DNA of 64,000 nt. It comes from an uncultured Collinsella sp. (GTDB lineage Bacteria > Actinomycetota > Coriobacteriia > Coriobacteriales > Coriobacteriaceae). Position 1 is the first letter of the stretch. Each line of letters opens with the position of its first letter. A program made the translations under genes and the position numbers. Positions 17,233 through 26,310 of this stretch are shown here, in pieces. The notes below the pieces were generated by a model that made no database searches, had not been told where the DNA came from, and saw only the letters and a program-made list of their open reading frames with translations. The stretch lies in contig CANNOC010000009.1 in NCBI GenBank assembly GCA_947507155.1, positions 1 to 64,000 on the forward strand, in the 5' to 3' direction.

Positions 17233-17700
17233 ATGCGTCACAACGTTAAGAAGGGCCTGAAGCTCGGCACCGATGCGAGCCACACCAAGGCCATGAAGAA
17301 GAGCCTTGCTAAGGCCCTCTTCGAGAACGACCGCATCAAGACCACCGAGACCCGCGCTAAGGCGCTGCGTTCGGTCGTCGACCCGATCATCACTTGGGCC
17401 AAGAAGGGCGACCTGCACTCTCGTCGTCTGGCTATCGCCAAGCTCGGCGATAAGCAGCTCGTTGCCGAGATCTTCGACAAGGCTGCTCAGGGCATGTGGC
17501 AGGACCGCAACGGCGGTTACACCCGCATCATGAAGCTCGGTAACCGCAAGGGCGACAACGCTCCCATCGTTATCATGGAGCTCGTCACCGAGCCTTGCAC
17601 GCCTAAGGCCAAGAAGGCTGCTCCGGTCCCCAAGAAGGCCGCTGCTCCCAAGAAGGTCGAGGCTGTCGAGGAGGCTCCTGCTGAGGAGACCGCTGAGTAG
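17233..17700 (+). CDS. rplQ: Ribosomal protein L17 with an Ala/Lys/Glu-rich tail
   Basis: A 155-residue protein starting MRHNVKKGLKLGTDASHTKA, followed by RIKTTETRAKALRSVVDPII, typical of L17. The folded part ends at about residue 118. The last 37 residues (KKAAPVPKKAAAPKKVEAVE and onward) are low-complexity and probably disordered, a type of extension seen in several actinobacterial ribosomal proteins. L31 in this window has a similar but longer one. An intrinsic terminator follows at 17727, ending the ribosomal operon. Confidence 0.96.
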   Translation: MRHNVKKGLKLGTDASHTKAMKKSLAKALFENDRIKTTETRAKALRSVVDPIITWAKKGDLHSRRLAIAKLGDKQLVAEIFDKAAQGMWQDRNGGYTRIMKLGNRKGDNAPIVIMELVTEPCTPKAKKAAPVPKKAAAPKKVEAVEEAPAEETAE

Positions 17701-17726
17701 ACATTCTGTCTGCATAGGCTATATTC

Positions 17727-17757
17727 GAGGGGTACGTTCGCGTACCCCTCTTTTTTT
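17727..17757 (+). terminator. Terminator of the ribosomal protein operon
   Basis: A perfect 10-bp stem, GAGGGGTACG/CGTACCCCTC, closes on TTCG and is followed by seven T. It is a textbook intrinsic terminator between rplQ and truA. Confidence 0.95.
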
Positions 17758-17792
17758 GTCGCAATACCGTTGCTAGTTTGTTGGGAGCGCCT

Positions 17793-18617
17793 ATGACTGC
17801 GCCGTCTGATTTCAATTCGACCCCCGAGCTCGACGCCACCCTTGTATTTCGCGTGGCCTACGATGGCTCCTCCTATAGCGGATTTGCCGAGCAGCCGGGC
17901 CAGACGACGGTCGCGGGCGAGCTGCGCCGTGCAATCGAGACGTTGCTGCGCCGCCCAATCGATCTGACGTGCGCGGGGCGTACCGATGCCGGCGTTCATG
18001 CGGTGGCCCAATACATCAGCGTGCCTGTAACGGACGCTGAGCTCGCTTTGACGCGCCGTAGGTGGCTGAGGGCTATGGATGCCCTCCTGGGCAAAGATAT
18101 CGCCATAAACGAGGTCTACAAGGCTCGTAAGGGCTTTTCTGCACGTTTTGACGCGCGCTCTCGCACTTACACCTATCGCATTGCCGACCGTGATGCGCGG
18201 CCCGTGCTGTCACGCGGTGCCGTATGGTGGCATCGCTATCCCCTCGACGTCGATGCGATGGCGGCCGCCTGCCCTGCGCTTTTGGGCGAGCAGGACTTTA
18301 AGAGCTTTTGCAAGGTCGCCTCTGCCGTGGGCAAACCTACGCACCGCTGCGTAATGCGTGCCGAGTTTGGCCATGAGGTCGCCTTTGGCGAGGACATCCT
18401 CACGTTTACCATCGAGGGCAATGCGTTTTTGCATTCGATGGTGCGAACCATTGTGGGCACCCTTGTCGAGATCGGCATGCATCGCCGCGATCCCGAGTGG
18501 ATGCGCGAGGTAATTGATGCCTGCGATCGCACCGCAGCTGGTCCTACGGCACCCGCATGCGGTCTTACTTTTATGGGCGTGGACTACGACCCCGCCGAGC
18601 TTGTGGTCCTCGATTAG
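17793..18617 (+). CDS. truA: tRNA pseudouridine(38-40) synthase TruA
   Basis: A 274-residue protein. The ATG at 17793 is preferred to a TTG five codons upstream because GGGAG precedes it. It contains RVAYDGSSYSGFAEQPGQTT and the catalytic CAGRTDAGVHAVAQYISVPV, in which the Asp is the nucleophile. It makes pseudouridine at positions 38-40 of many tRNA anticodon arms. It often sits behind rplQ, as here, but a strong terminator separates the two. Confidence 0.95.
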   Translation: MTAPSDFNSTPELDATLVFRVAYDGSSYSGFAEQPGQTTVAGELRRAIETLLRRPIDLTCAGRTDAGVHAVAQYISVPVTDAELALTRRRWLRAMDALLGKDIAINEVYKARKGFSARFDARSRTYTYRIADRDARPVLSRGAVWWHRYPLDVDAMAAACPALLGEQDFKSFCKVASAVGKPTHRCVMRAEFGHEVAFGEDILTFTIEGNAFLHSMVRTIVGTLVEIGMHRRDPEWMREVIDACDRTAAGPTAPACGLTFMGVDYDPAELVVLD

Positions 18618-18736
18618 GGATGAGACTGCCTGACGGCGATCTTTGTGTGCGGCGCCTGTGGGCGGGGCGTGTGCAACATCTGTTCTTGACGTGCATCGCG
18701 GCGGACGACCGCCCGCATTAATTGACGGGGTGTACC

Positions 18737-19813
18737 ATGAACGACAGTTTGTTACTAGCTGTCGAGAGGACGGAAAACTTGGTTCGACGTGGTTCGCATC
18801 CGCGACTTTCGGTGATCCTGATTGTTGAGGGTTCGCCCAGTTATGCGATGCGCGCTCTCGAGAGCGTCCAGAACCAAGACCTCTACGATTTGCAAATTGT
18901 CGTCGTTTGCCGCGGCGTGGTAGCTGGTGTGCGCCATTCGCTCGAAGTTGCTGCCGACAGAGACATTCATATTGATTTGATTGATGTTGAGGACCCAGCG
19001 CCTGGTGCCTGCCTGCGTGCCGGCTTTGCGGCTTCGCGCGGCTCCCAGATCATTGCGATGAATGCCAATGAGTGGTTTGCGCCGCAGTCCCTTTCGCAGA
19101 TGGTCGATAGCTCCTGCGACGCTTCGGCTGACATCGTGTTCCCCTCTGTTTCGCTCGATCGCTACGATGCTCACCGCGAGCGTCATTCCCGAGTTTTGGA
19201 CGCGGCATCCGTTTCTGGCGATGGGGACCTGGCAGCTTGCCTGACCCAATTGGTTTCCTGTGGTTTAATCCGACAGTCCTCCGGCGTGCTGTATGATCGC
19301 ACCCTTTTTGAGGCGTGCCTTGCGCATGGCGATGCGTTTCGCACGGTGTCTTTTTTGACGTTCGCGCTTTCGCAGGTAAAGAGCGTTTCTGGATGTGGCC
19401 GTGCCCGTTTTCATGCAGTGGCGCCGTCGATTACGGAGACGTTTGACCCCACAATGTTTGCCAGGCTTTCTGATGATATCGGGGCGCTCGACAGGCTTGC
19501 CGACTCGCTTGCCGTCGCGGGCGGTGGCGATCAGTTGAAGCTGGTCTGCCAGCGGTATTACTACGCCGGCCTGGTTGCCTGCATCGAAAATTTGTGTCTG
19601 AGCCCCCATGGGGTGTCTTCAATAGAGCGTTCGGCCCGTTTGCATGATATGCTCGAAGCGCAGCGTACCCGTCAGATGGTTGCGGCTCTTAAGGGCAATC
19701 ATCGGGGCTTAGGTCTGCTCTATGGTTCGATAGCTAGTGCCAAGCCTATGTGGTGTGCGTTGTATACGCATCTGGCGGCCTTTTTCAATCGTTCGGGCGT
19801 CAGGACTGTCTAG
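18737..19813 (+). CDS. GT2-like glycosyltransferase, probably degenerate
   Basis: A 358-residue protein from the ATG at 18737 (GGGGTG just upstream). The N-terminal half follows the GT-A fold of family 2 enzymes: LSVILIVEGSPSYAMRALES near residues 24-43, LQIVVVCRG, then APGACLRAGFAASRGSQIIA near residues 90-110. Where active enzymes have DxD (usually LDxDD), this protein has MNANEWFAP, so the metal-binding aspartates are replaced. No C-terminal domain is recognised. It may be inactive, bind sugars without transfer, or use another mechanism. It lies alone between truA and argR. Confidence 0.6.
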   Translation: MNDSLLLAVERTENLVRRGSHPRLSVILIVEGSPSYAMRALESVQNQDLYDLQIVVVCRGVVAGVRHSLEVAADRDIHIDLIDVEDPAPGACLRAGFAASRGSQIIAMNANEWFAPQSLSQMVDSSCDASADIVFPSVSLDRYDAHRERHSRVLDAASVSGDGDLAACLTQLVSCGLIRQSSGVLYDRTLFEACLAHGDAFRTVSFLTFALSQVKSVSGCGRARFHAVAPSITETFDPTMFARLSDDIGALDRLADSLAVAGGGDQLKLVCQRYYYAGLVACIENLCLSPHGVSSIERSARLHDMLEAQRTRQMVAALKGNHRGLGLLYGSIASAKPMWCALYTHLAAFFNRSGVRTV

Positions 19814-19865
19814 TAGCGTGTTTTTCGAAATAAATTGCATGGAATTGTTTCGAAATGCGTTCTTA

Positions 19866-19915
19866 TTCACTAAAACCCTCAAATAGCGCTAAACTATTCA
19901 ATCACTAAGTGATTG
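19866..19915 (+). promoter_or_regulatory. argR promoter with a 17-bp perfect palindrome
   Basis: TTCACT (19866-19871), an 18-bp spacer and TAAACT (19890-19895) form a plausible promoter. A perfect palindrome, CAATCACT-A-AGTGATTG (19899-19915), covers the expected transcription start. It could be the site for ArgR self-repression, though it is not a close match to the E. coli ARG box. Confidence 0.5.
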
Positions 19916-19945
19916 TCTCCACCATCTTTTGGAGTGAGGTTTTGT

Positions 19946-20383
19946 ATGGCCAAAAAACGCAATGGGCGCCAGGATGCCATCAGAGATATTGTTCGCAATA
20001 AGGACGTACGTACGCAGCGCGTTTTGGTAGACGAGCTTCGCGCCATGGGTTTCGATTGCACGCAGGCGACCGTTTCGCGCGACATCGCGGACATGGGACT
20101 GCGTAAGCTCCCCGAGGGCATCTATGTCCTTGCCGAGGACCTGCATCTGCAGCGCATGGTTTCCGAGCTGGTTACCGGCGTACTGCGCACCGATAATCTG
20201 GTTATGATCAAGGCACAGCCCGGTACGGCTTCTGGTATTGCCGCAGCGGTCGATGCCGCGGAGCTGCCCGACGTGCTTGGCTCGCTTGCCGGCAACGACA
20301 CGATCTTAGTCATTGCGCAGACGGCCGAGGACGGCGAACGCCTTGAGGCGCTCATCAACAAGCTGAGTAACTCTCACAAGTAG
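19946..20383 (+). CDS. argR: Arginine repressor ArgR
   Basis: A 145-residue protein from the ATG at 19946 (GGAGTGAGG upstream). The N-terminal winged helix contains QRVLVDELRAMGFDCTQATV followed by SRDIADMGLRKL. The C-terminal hexamer domain contains MIKAQPGTASGIAAAVDAAE and ends with NDTILVIAQT, the arginine-binding region. With arginine it represses biosynthesis genes and may activate catabolism. No arginine genes are nearby. A terminator follows at 20434. Confidence 0.93.
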   Translation: MAKKRNGRQDAIRDIVRNKDVRTQRVLVDELRAMGFDCTQATVSRDIADMGLRKLPEGIYVLAEDLHLQRMVSELVTGVLRTDNLVMIKAQPGTASGIAAAVDAAELPDVLGSLAGNDTILVIAQTAEDGERLEALINKLSNSHK

Positions 20384-20433
20384 GGGATGCGTGGCACTGC
20401 TGCTGTGCCGATTGTTGCTATAGGTAATTGTCG

Positions 20434-20463
20434 AGGGCGTTGACGAAGGTCAGCGCCCTTTTG
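20434..20463 (+). terminator. Terminator after argR
   Basis: An 11-bp stem, AGGGCGTTGAC/GTCAGCGCCCT with one G-T pair, has loop GAAG and ends in TTTT. Confidence 0.85.
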
Positions 20464-20533
20464 CATGCCGGCACCCGTTGCTCTATCGGTCCTGCAGCCG
20501 GGGCCGTCGTGACATCTTGTGACATCTGCCGAA

Positions 20534-20573
20534 ATAAAGAAGCGCCCGAGCAGCGTACGTGCTGCTCGGGCGC
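20534..20573 (-). terminator. Terminator of the PBP gene
   Basis: A perfect 13-bp stem (20542-20554 with 20561-20573, loop GTACGT). Read on the minus strand, it is followed by TTCTTTATTT, so it ends the penicillin-binding protein transcript. Confidence 0.85.
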
Positions 20574-20598
20574 CTTAGTGTCAGATGCCGCTTTGCGT

Positions 20599-22824
20599 CT
20601 ACTGGCCCGTAGAGGGGTCGGGCGTGGGCGTAGGATCGGGGGTAGGCGTCGGCGTGCCACCGTCGCCACCCGTGCCGTCATCGCCACCCGTGCCACCGTC
20701 GCCACCCGTGCCGTCATCGCCACCCGTGCCACCGTCGCCACCTGTCGTACCGCTATCGCCGGTGGTGTTACCGCCCGGGGTTTCAGTGGTCGTGGTTGTC
20801 GTTGTCGTTGTGGTGGTTGTGGTCTCTTCCTCTTCTTTTTCCTCGTCTTTATCCTCTTCGTCTTTCTTTTTGTTGTTTGTGCCGTAGAACTTCCAGACGT
20901 TATTGTTCTTGTACGTGGGAGCCGTTCCGGTCGAGAATTCCTCGCGCTCGGTGCCCGCAAGAACGGTGTTCATGAACTTCTTAAAGACGGGCAGGTTGGT
21001 GCTGTCGCCCAGCAGGTCCGAACCGTACTTTTGGATGGGAATCTCGCCTGCGGAATAACCGGTCCACAGGGCGCATGTCAGTTGCGGCGTGAAGCCGCAG
21101 AACCACAGGTTGGTGGTGTTGTCAGTGGTGCCCGTCTTGCCGGCATAGGGCTGGTTGACGTTCAGCGCGCCGGCGGCACCCGTGCCGCTGCCCTGCATGA
21201 CGCCGGATAGAACATCGGTAACCGCGGCAGCCTCGCCTTCGGTGAGCACCTGCGTGGGATTGTCGGTGTGCTGGTACAGAACCGAGCCGGTACGCGAGTC
21301 GATCTCGGTAATGGCGATGGGCTGACGGTAGTAGCCACCGTTGGCAAACGTTGCGTAGGCCGATGCCATCTCGAGCGGTGAGATGGACCCGGTGCCGAGC
21401 GTCATGACGGGAACGTCCTCGATATTGTCTTTGGCGGGATCGATGCCAAGCTTTTTGACGAGCGACATGATCTTGTCATTGCCGATGGCTTCGGCCACCT
21501 GAATGTAGCCGGTGTTGGATGAGTATGCCGTTGCCTGCTTAAGCGTGATGTTGCCATAGCTCTGGTTGCCGTAGTTTTGCACCTCGGTCGTGGTGCCCTT
21601 GGCCTTGAGCGGCGAGTTGCAGTTGAGGGTGACGTTGGGGTTCATACCGTTTTGGATGGCAGTTGCCAGCGTAAAGGCCTTAAACGTGGAGCCCACGGGG
21701 CGCTTTGCCGTAGCGTGGTTCACGTGATTCTCGTCGGCGTTGTAGTCGTAGCCGCCTACCATGCACTTGATGTAGCCGGTCTTGGGGTCAACGACGACCA
21801 TGCCCATGTCCAGGCCGTCGAGCGAAAGCGTGTCGAGCTGCGAGCGCACAGCCTCCTCGGCCACCTGCTGCATGGTGGGGTCGATGGTGGTCTTGACGGT
21901 CAGACCGCCCTTAAAGAGCACGTCGGTGGAGAACTCCTGCTCAAGCAACTGCTTAACGTAGGAGACAAAGTAGGGCTGAGAGTACACATCGACGCCACTG
22001 CCCGAAATCTCGGTCACGTTAAGCGTGATGGGCTCAGCCTGTGCGGCATCGTGCTCTTCCTGCGTGATGTGGCCCAGACGCAGCATGTTGTCCAGAACCT
22101 TATTGCGGCGGGACAGCGCCAAGTCGGGATTAACCGTGGGGTCGTACTGCGAGGGCGAGTTGGGAAGGCCGATGAGCAGCGCGGCCTCGCTCAGGGTGAG
22201 GTCGGCGGCGGTTTTGGACAGATAGGTCTCGGCGGCGGCCTCGATTCCATATGCTCCATGGCCGTAGTAGATGGTGTTGAGGTACATCATGAGGATCTCG
22301 TCTTTGGAGTACATATCCTCCATCTTGATGGCGATATAGGCCTCGCGCACCTTACGCTCGATGGTCGAGTCGAATTGTTCCTCCTGCAAGATGGTGTTGC
22401 GAACCAGCTGCTGGGTGATGGTCGATGCGCCCTCGTGGCCGCCGGTGAGGGTTGCCACCGATGCGCGTGCAATGCCCCAGAGGTCGATGCCGCCATGCTC
22501 GTAGAAGCGCTCGTCCTCAACGTCGACGGTGCCCTGCAGCACGTACGGGGACACTTGGTCCTTGGTGACGGACTTGCGGTTTTGCGTGTAGAAACTCGCA
22601 ATGGTATTGCCGTTGCAGTCGACGATGTCGGTGGGCTCGCTCACCAGATACGCGTTGGCATCGGTGTAGTCGGGCAGATCGGACAGCCAGCGGTTGACAT
22701 TGCCGATCATGCCGATGCCAAACGCTACGCCCGCGATAAGCAGAAAGCCCAAAAACGAGAGCAAGATCATGGGAAGGGCATGTGTCTTAGAGCGACCGCG
22801 CCCCTGTCGTTGGCGAGGACCCAT
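20599..22824 (-). CDS. Class A penicillin-binding protein (transglycosylase/transpeptidase)
   Basis: A 741-residue protein from the ATG at 22824 (GGAGGT upstream; the frame is open 20 codons further). A short basic N-terminus is followed by one membrane anchor (ILLSFLGFLLIAGVAFGIGM). The glycosyltransferase domain shows EDERFYEHGGID and GASTITQQLVRN. The transpeptidase domain shows the SxxK serine in GSTFKAFT, SSNTG and KTGTT. It polymerises and cross-links peptidoglycan outside the membrane. The tail is unusual: an acidic run, about twelve Thr, then Gly/Asp and Pro/Thr repeats encoded by tandem DNA repeats. Confidence 0.95.
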   Translation of the reverse strand: MGPRQRQGRGRSKTHALPMILLSFLGFLLIAGVAFGIGMIGNVNRWLSDLPDYTDANAYLVSEPTDIVDCNGNTIASFYTQNRKSVTKDQVSPYVLQGTVDVEDERFYEHGGIDLWGIARASVATLTGGHEGASTITQQLVRNTILQEEQFDSTIERKVREAYIAIKMEDMYSKDEILMMYLNTIYYGHGAYGIEAAAETYLSKTAADLTLSEAALLIGLPNSPSQYDPTVNPDLALSRRNKVLDNMLRLGHITQEEHDAAQAEPITLNVTEISGSGVDVYSQPYFVSYVKQLLEQEFSTDVLFKGGLTVKTTIDPTMQQVAEEAVRSQLDTLSLDGLDMGMVVVDPKTGYIKCMVGGYDYNADENHVNHATAKRPVGSTFKAFTLATAIQNGMNPNVTLNCNSPLKAKGTTTEVQNYGNQSYGNITLKQATAYSSNTGYIQVAEAIGNDKIMSLVKKLGIDPAKDNIEDVPVMTLGTGSISPLEMASAYATFANGGYYRQPIAITEIDSRTGSVLYQHTDNPTQVLTEGEAAAVTDVLSGVMQGSGTGAAGALNVNQPYAGKTGTTDNTTNLWFCGFTPQLTCALWTGYSAGEIPIQKYGSDLLGDSTNLPVFKKFMNTVLAGTEREEFSTGTAPTYKNNNVWKFYGTNNKKKDEEDKDEEKEEEETTTTTTTTTTTTTETPGGNTTGDSGTTGGDGGTGGDDGTGGDGGTGGDDGTGGDGGTPTPTPDPTPTPDPSTGQ
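20656..20740 (-). repeat. 36-bp tandem repeat in the PBP tail
   Basis: A 36-bp unit occurs about 2.4 times (20656-20691, 20692-20727, then a partial copy) and encodes the glycine- and aspartate-rich tail in 12-residue steps. The copies are almost identical at DNA level, so copy number is likely to vary between strains. Confidence 0.8.
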
Positions 22825-22985
22825 ATATTGACCTCCAGGTATGTCGTGCCAGGCGGCAGGTATGCTACCGAGCAGGATGGACATAAGTTATTACACGATA
22901 AACCAATCGGGGCATGCGGGGCCTCGTGTATGCTGGTTGGCAGCAATTTTCAGAGTGAAAGCACACCTTGGCAAGGAGTTTACCG

Positions 22986-24962
22986 ATGGCGATTCGGCCG
23001 ATGGAATCGAGCGGACAATGCGAAAGCGAGTTGGCGGCGGCTGAAGTGGCGCTGCCCGAACTGCTGGCGCCTGCTGGCGGACTCGACCAGATGCTCGCGG
23101 CGATTGCGGCGGGTGCCGATGCCATCTATGCGGGGCTGGACGGATTCAACGCTCGAGCGAGCGCGCATGGCTTTAGCGATGATGAGTTCGCGCGCGGTTG
23201 TGCCGTGGCCCATGCCCATGGCGTGCGTGTGTACGTGACGCTCAACGTGTTCGTGTTCGATGATGAGTTTGCCGACGCCGTGGCGTTGGGGGCGCATGCG
23301 CGCGCGTTGGGTGCCGATGCGTTGATTGTGGCCGATGCCGGGCTGGCCTGTGCGCTTCGTGCGGCGATTCCGGGGGTCGAGATTCACCTGTCCACTCAGG
23401 CGGGCGCTCATAGCGAGGGTGCCGTGCGGTTGGCTGCCAAGGAGTTGGGCGTTGAGCGCGTGACGACTGCGCGCGAGCTGAGCGTTGCAGAGATTGAGAC
23501 GCTTTGTGCTACTGGCGTGCCCATCGAGGTGTTCTGTCACGGCGCTATTTGCATTGGATACTCGGGTGCGTGCGGGTTCTCTGCCCTTCGACGTGGCCGC
23601 TCTGCGATGCGCGGTGATTGCACGCAACCGTGCCGTCTATCCTATGACTTGGTGGACGAGGCGGGGCAGAGTGTTGTCGCTGTCGAAGGGGATCGCCTGC
23701 TTTGTCCGCGTGACTATCTGGGCATCGCGCATCTGCCCGAGCTTGTTGCCGCCGGCGTGGCATCGCTCAAGATCGAGGGCCGCATGAAGAATCCCGACTA
23801 CGTCTTTAACGTGGTGAGGGTGTGGCGTCGGGCGCTCGATATGCTGCGCGACGGCACATGGGATGCCGATGCGGTGCCGGCGCTTGAGCGCGAGCTGGGA
23901 AGGTCGTTCAACCGCGGCTTTACCGATACGTATCTGCGGGGTCGTTCGGGCGCCGAGCTCATGAGCTTTGAGCGCGCGATCAACCAGGGTGTGCGCGTGG
24001 GCCACTTGGTGGCGGTGGGTCACGAAGAGGTGACGGTTGAGCTTGATGCCGCCGTGGCGGCGGGCGATACGCTCGAGATCCGATTTTACCCGGGTGCCGA
24101 CGCGCGTCCCGATGTGCCCAAGCGCTGGCCACAGGTGCCTTGCCCCGTGGATGCCGCTGCGGGAGAGCGCATCGTCGTGCATTGCAAACGCAAGGTGGAC
24201 GCGGGCTGCGAGGTCTATCTGATTCGCAGTGCCGGCGTGCTGGGGCAGACGGCAACGGTGTTGGAGCGCATGCGGGTCGAGGCAGATGCAGTCGCGCCTG
24301 CTGAGCAGTCCGTTGAGGTGCTGCCGTTTGAGGGCGTTCTGGCAGATGGCGATGTACCGACGGAGTTGGCGGGACCGGCGGAGCCGGCAAAGCATGAGGC
24401 TTTTGCTCGTATGGTCTTTGCCTGGGAGCTGATGGATTTGGATCCGCGCGATGAGTGGGATCTGTCCGATGCGACGGTGGTGTTCGACGAAGTGTGCCGT
24501 GCAGGCGACGCCGAGCGGACTCGAGCGCTTATGCAACGTGCCGGGCGCGTCGTCTGCCGCAATCTGGGACAGGTGGCGATGGCCCGCGAGCTGGGCACGA
24601 CGTTTGACGTGGCGGCGCCGGTGTTCTGCGCCAATCGGGCCACGCTTGCCTGGCTGCGCGGGCTTGGCGCGAGGTGGGTATACTTGCCTGCCGAGTTGCT
24701 CAGCAATGACAGGGAGCGTATCGCCGAGCTGGCTGCTGAACCCGGCGTCTTGGGTCCGGTCGACGCCGACCGTCCCGAGCTCATGGTGTGCGAGCACTGC
24801 CTGCTGACCGCCGAGGGCGTTTGCGCCACCGATGCGACGGGGCGGGTCCGTTGCCGCGACTGCTTGCGTCGTCGGCAGATACGCTATCTGGTCGAGCGTG
24901 ACGGTACGCGTCTGCCAGTTGCCATCGACGCATGCGGCAGGACGAGGATTTTCATGTCGTAG
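22986..24962 (+). CDS. U32-family peptidase-like protein (RlhA/TrhP group)
   Basis: A 658-residue protein from the ATG at 22986 (AAGGAG upstream; a TTG at 22968 is the alternative). It contains LPELLAPAGGLDQMLAAIAA near residue 20, the family motif VFCHGAICIGYSGAC with later CTQPCR, and LCPRDYLG, with cysteines likely to hold an iron-sulfur cluster, then SLKIEGRMKNPDYV. The family was annotated as collagenase, but members such as RlhA and TrhP hydroxylate rRNA or tRNA bases. A C-terminal cluster CEHCLL...CRDCLRRR is extra. Hydroxylation is more likely than proteolysis. Confidence 0.85.
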   Translation: MAIRPMESSGQCESELAAAEVALPELLAPAGGLDQMLAAIAAGADAIYAGLDGFNARASAHGFSDDEFARGCAVAHAHGVRVYVTLNVFVFDDEFADAVALGAHARALGADALIVADAGLACALRAAIPGVEIHLSTQAGAHSEGAVRLAAKELGVERVTTARELSVAEIETLCATGVPIEVFCHGAICIGYSGACGFSALRRGRSAMRGDCTQPCRLSYDLVDEAGQSVVAVEGDRLLCPRDYLGIAHLPELVAAGVASLKIEGRMKNPDYVFNVVRVWRRALDMLRDGTWDADAVPALERELGRSFNRGFTDTYLRGRSGAELMSFERAINQGVRVGHLVAVGHEEVTVELDAAVAAGDTLEIRFYPGADARPDVPKRWPQVPCPVDAAAGERIVVHCKRKVDAGCEVYLIRSAGVLGQTATVLERMRVEADAVAPAEQSVEVLPFEGVLADGDVPTELAGPAEPAKHEAFARMVFAWELMDLDPRDEWDLSDATVVFDEVCRAGDAERTRALMQRAGRVVCRNLGQVAMARELGTTFDVAAPVFCANRATLAWLRGLGARWVYLPAELLSNDRERIAELAAEPGVLGPVDADRPELMVCEHCLLTAEGVCATDATGRVRCRDCLRRRQIRYLVERDGTRLPVAIDACGRTRIFMS

Positions 24963-25058
24963 ATGCTGCGTCGCGTCAGTTTGTTATCATAAGAGAGTTT
25001 ATGGACTTCCAGCACCGCCGTTTTCGGCGAGGGTGCTATAGCAAAAGGAGGATACCCA

Positions 25059-26270
25059 ATGCTGTCTGTTGACGAGCAAATGCGTATCATCACCTCGGGC
25101 GCCGCGCAGATCGTTCCCGAGGCCGACCTTCGCAAGAAGCTTGAGAAGGGCGAGCCCCTCAACATCAAGCTCGGCGTCGATCCCACCAGCCCCGACCTGC
25201 ACCTGGGCCACGCCGTGCCGCTGCGCAAGATGCGTCAGTTCCAGGACCTGGGCCACAACGTCACCCTCATCATCGGCAACGGTACCGCGTTGATTGGCGA
25301 CCCTTCGGGCAAGAATTCCACCCGTCCGCAGCTTTCGCAGGAGCAAATCGAGGCCAATGCCGAGACCTACGTGAGCCAGGCCATGAAGATCCTGGATCCC
25401 GAGAAGACCACCATCGTGCACAACGGTGACTGGATCTTGTCGATGGATCTGGCTGGTCTGCTGCAGGTGTGCTCCAAGTTCACCGTCGCCCGTATCCTCG
25501 AGCGCGACGACTTTACCAAGCGCTACCAGTCCCAGACGCCGATCGCCCTGCACGAGTTCCTGTACCCCGTGATGCAGGCATACGATTCGGTCATGATCAA
25601 GGCCGACGTGGAGATGGGCGGCACCGACCAGCTCTTCAACCTGCTTGCCGGCCGTGAGCTCATGGAGAAGATGGGCATGGAGCCGCAGATCGCGCTCACC
25701 ATGCCGCTGCTCGAGGGTACCGATGGCGTGCGCAAGATGTCCAAGTCCTATGGCAACTACATCGGCCTGACCGACGCTCCCAAGGATATGTTCGGCAAGA
25801 CCATGTCTATCCCCGACGAGATGATTGGCAAGTACTATCGTCTGGCCAGTTCGCTCGCCCCGGCCGAGGTCGACAAGATCGACGCCGCCCTGGCCGACGG
25901 TTCCGCCGACCCCTACGAGCTCAAGCGCGCTCTGGGCCGCGACCTGTGCGACACCTACCACGGCGCCGGTGCCGGCGACGAGGCTCAGGCCGAGTTCGAC
26001 CGTGTGTTCAAGGAGGGCCAGCTCGCCGACTTCCCCGAGAAGCATGTTGAGCTGGCTGTTAACGACGAGGGCCAGATCTACCTCGCCGGTCTGCTCAAGG
26101 ACCTGGGCCTTTCGGCCAGCGCCGGCCAGGCCCGTCGCGACATCGACGGCGGCGGCGTCAAAATCAATGGCAAGGCCGTGGCTCCCAAGAGCTACAACAT
26201 CGACCCCAGCGCCCTCAAGCTGGGCGACACCCTCTCCGTAGGCAAGCGCAAGGGCTTCAAGTTGATTTAG
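25059..26270 (+). CDS. tyrS: Tyrosyl-tRNA synthetase
   Basis: A 403-residue protein with AAAGGAGG upstream. Class I signatures are HLGH (in DPTSPDLHLGHAVPLRK, near residue 50) and KMSKS (near residue 226); the C-terminus carries an S4-like RNA-binding domain (GQARRDIDGGGVKINGKAVA). The tyrosine-site segment VEMGGTDQLFNLLAGRELM is present. It charges tRNA-Tyr. The 96-bp leader shows no T-box. Two hairpins follow the stop codon. Confidence 0.96.
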   Translation: MLSVDEQMRIITSGAAQIVPEADLRKKLEKGEPLNIKLGVDPTSPDLHLGHAVPLRKMRQFQDLGHNVTLIIGNGTALIGDPSGKNSTRPQLSQEQIEANAETYVSQAMKILDPEKTTIVHNGDWILSMDLAGLLQVCSKFTVARILERDDFTKRYQSQTPIALHEFLYPVMQAYDSVMIKADVEMGGTDQLFNLLAGRELMEKMGMEPQIALTMPLLEGTDGVRKMSKSYGNYIGLTDAPKDMFGKTMSIPDEMIGKYYRLASSLAPAEVDKIDAALADGSADPYELKRALGRDLCDTYHGAGAGDEAQAEFDRVFKEGQLADFPEKHVELAVNDEGQIYLAGLLKDLGLSASAGQARRDIDGGGVKINGKAVAPKSYNIDPSALKLGDTLSVGKRKGFKLI

Positions 26271-26271
26271 T

Positions 26272-26297
26272 TACGCGGTTTTACCAAACCGCGTAAC
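26272..26297 (+). terminator. Hairpin directly after tyrS
   Basis: A perfect 11-bp stem, TTACGCGGTTT/AAACCGCGTAA, loop TACC, begins one base after the tyrS stop. It lacks a T-run; it may protect the mRNA end or act as a weak terminator. Confidence 0.5.
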
Positions 26298-26310
26298 GAC
26301 TCGACGCTGC

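Noticed and set aside
24963-25058. T-box riboswitch before tyrS
   Set aside because: The 96-nt leader is too short and lacks the T-box sequence and stem I; only a small hairpin is present.
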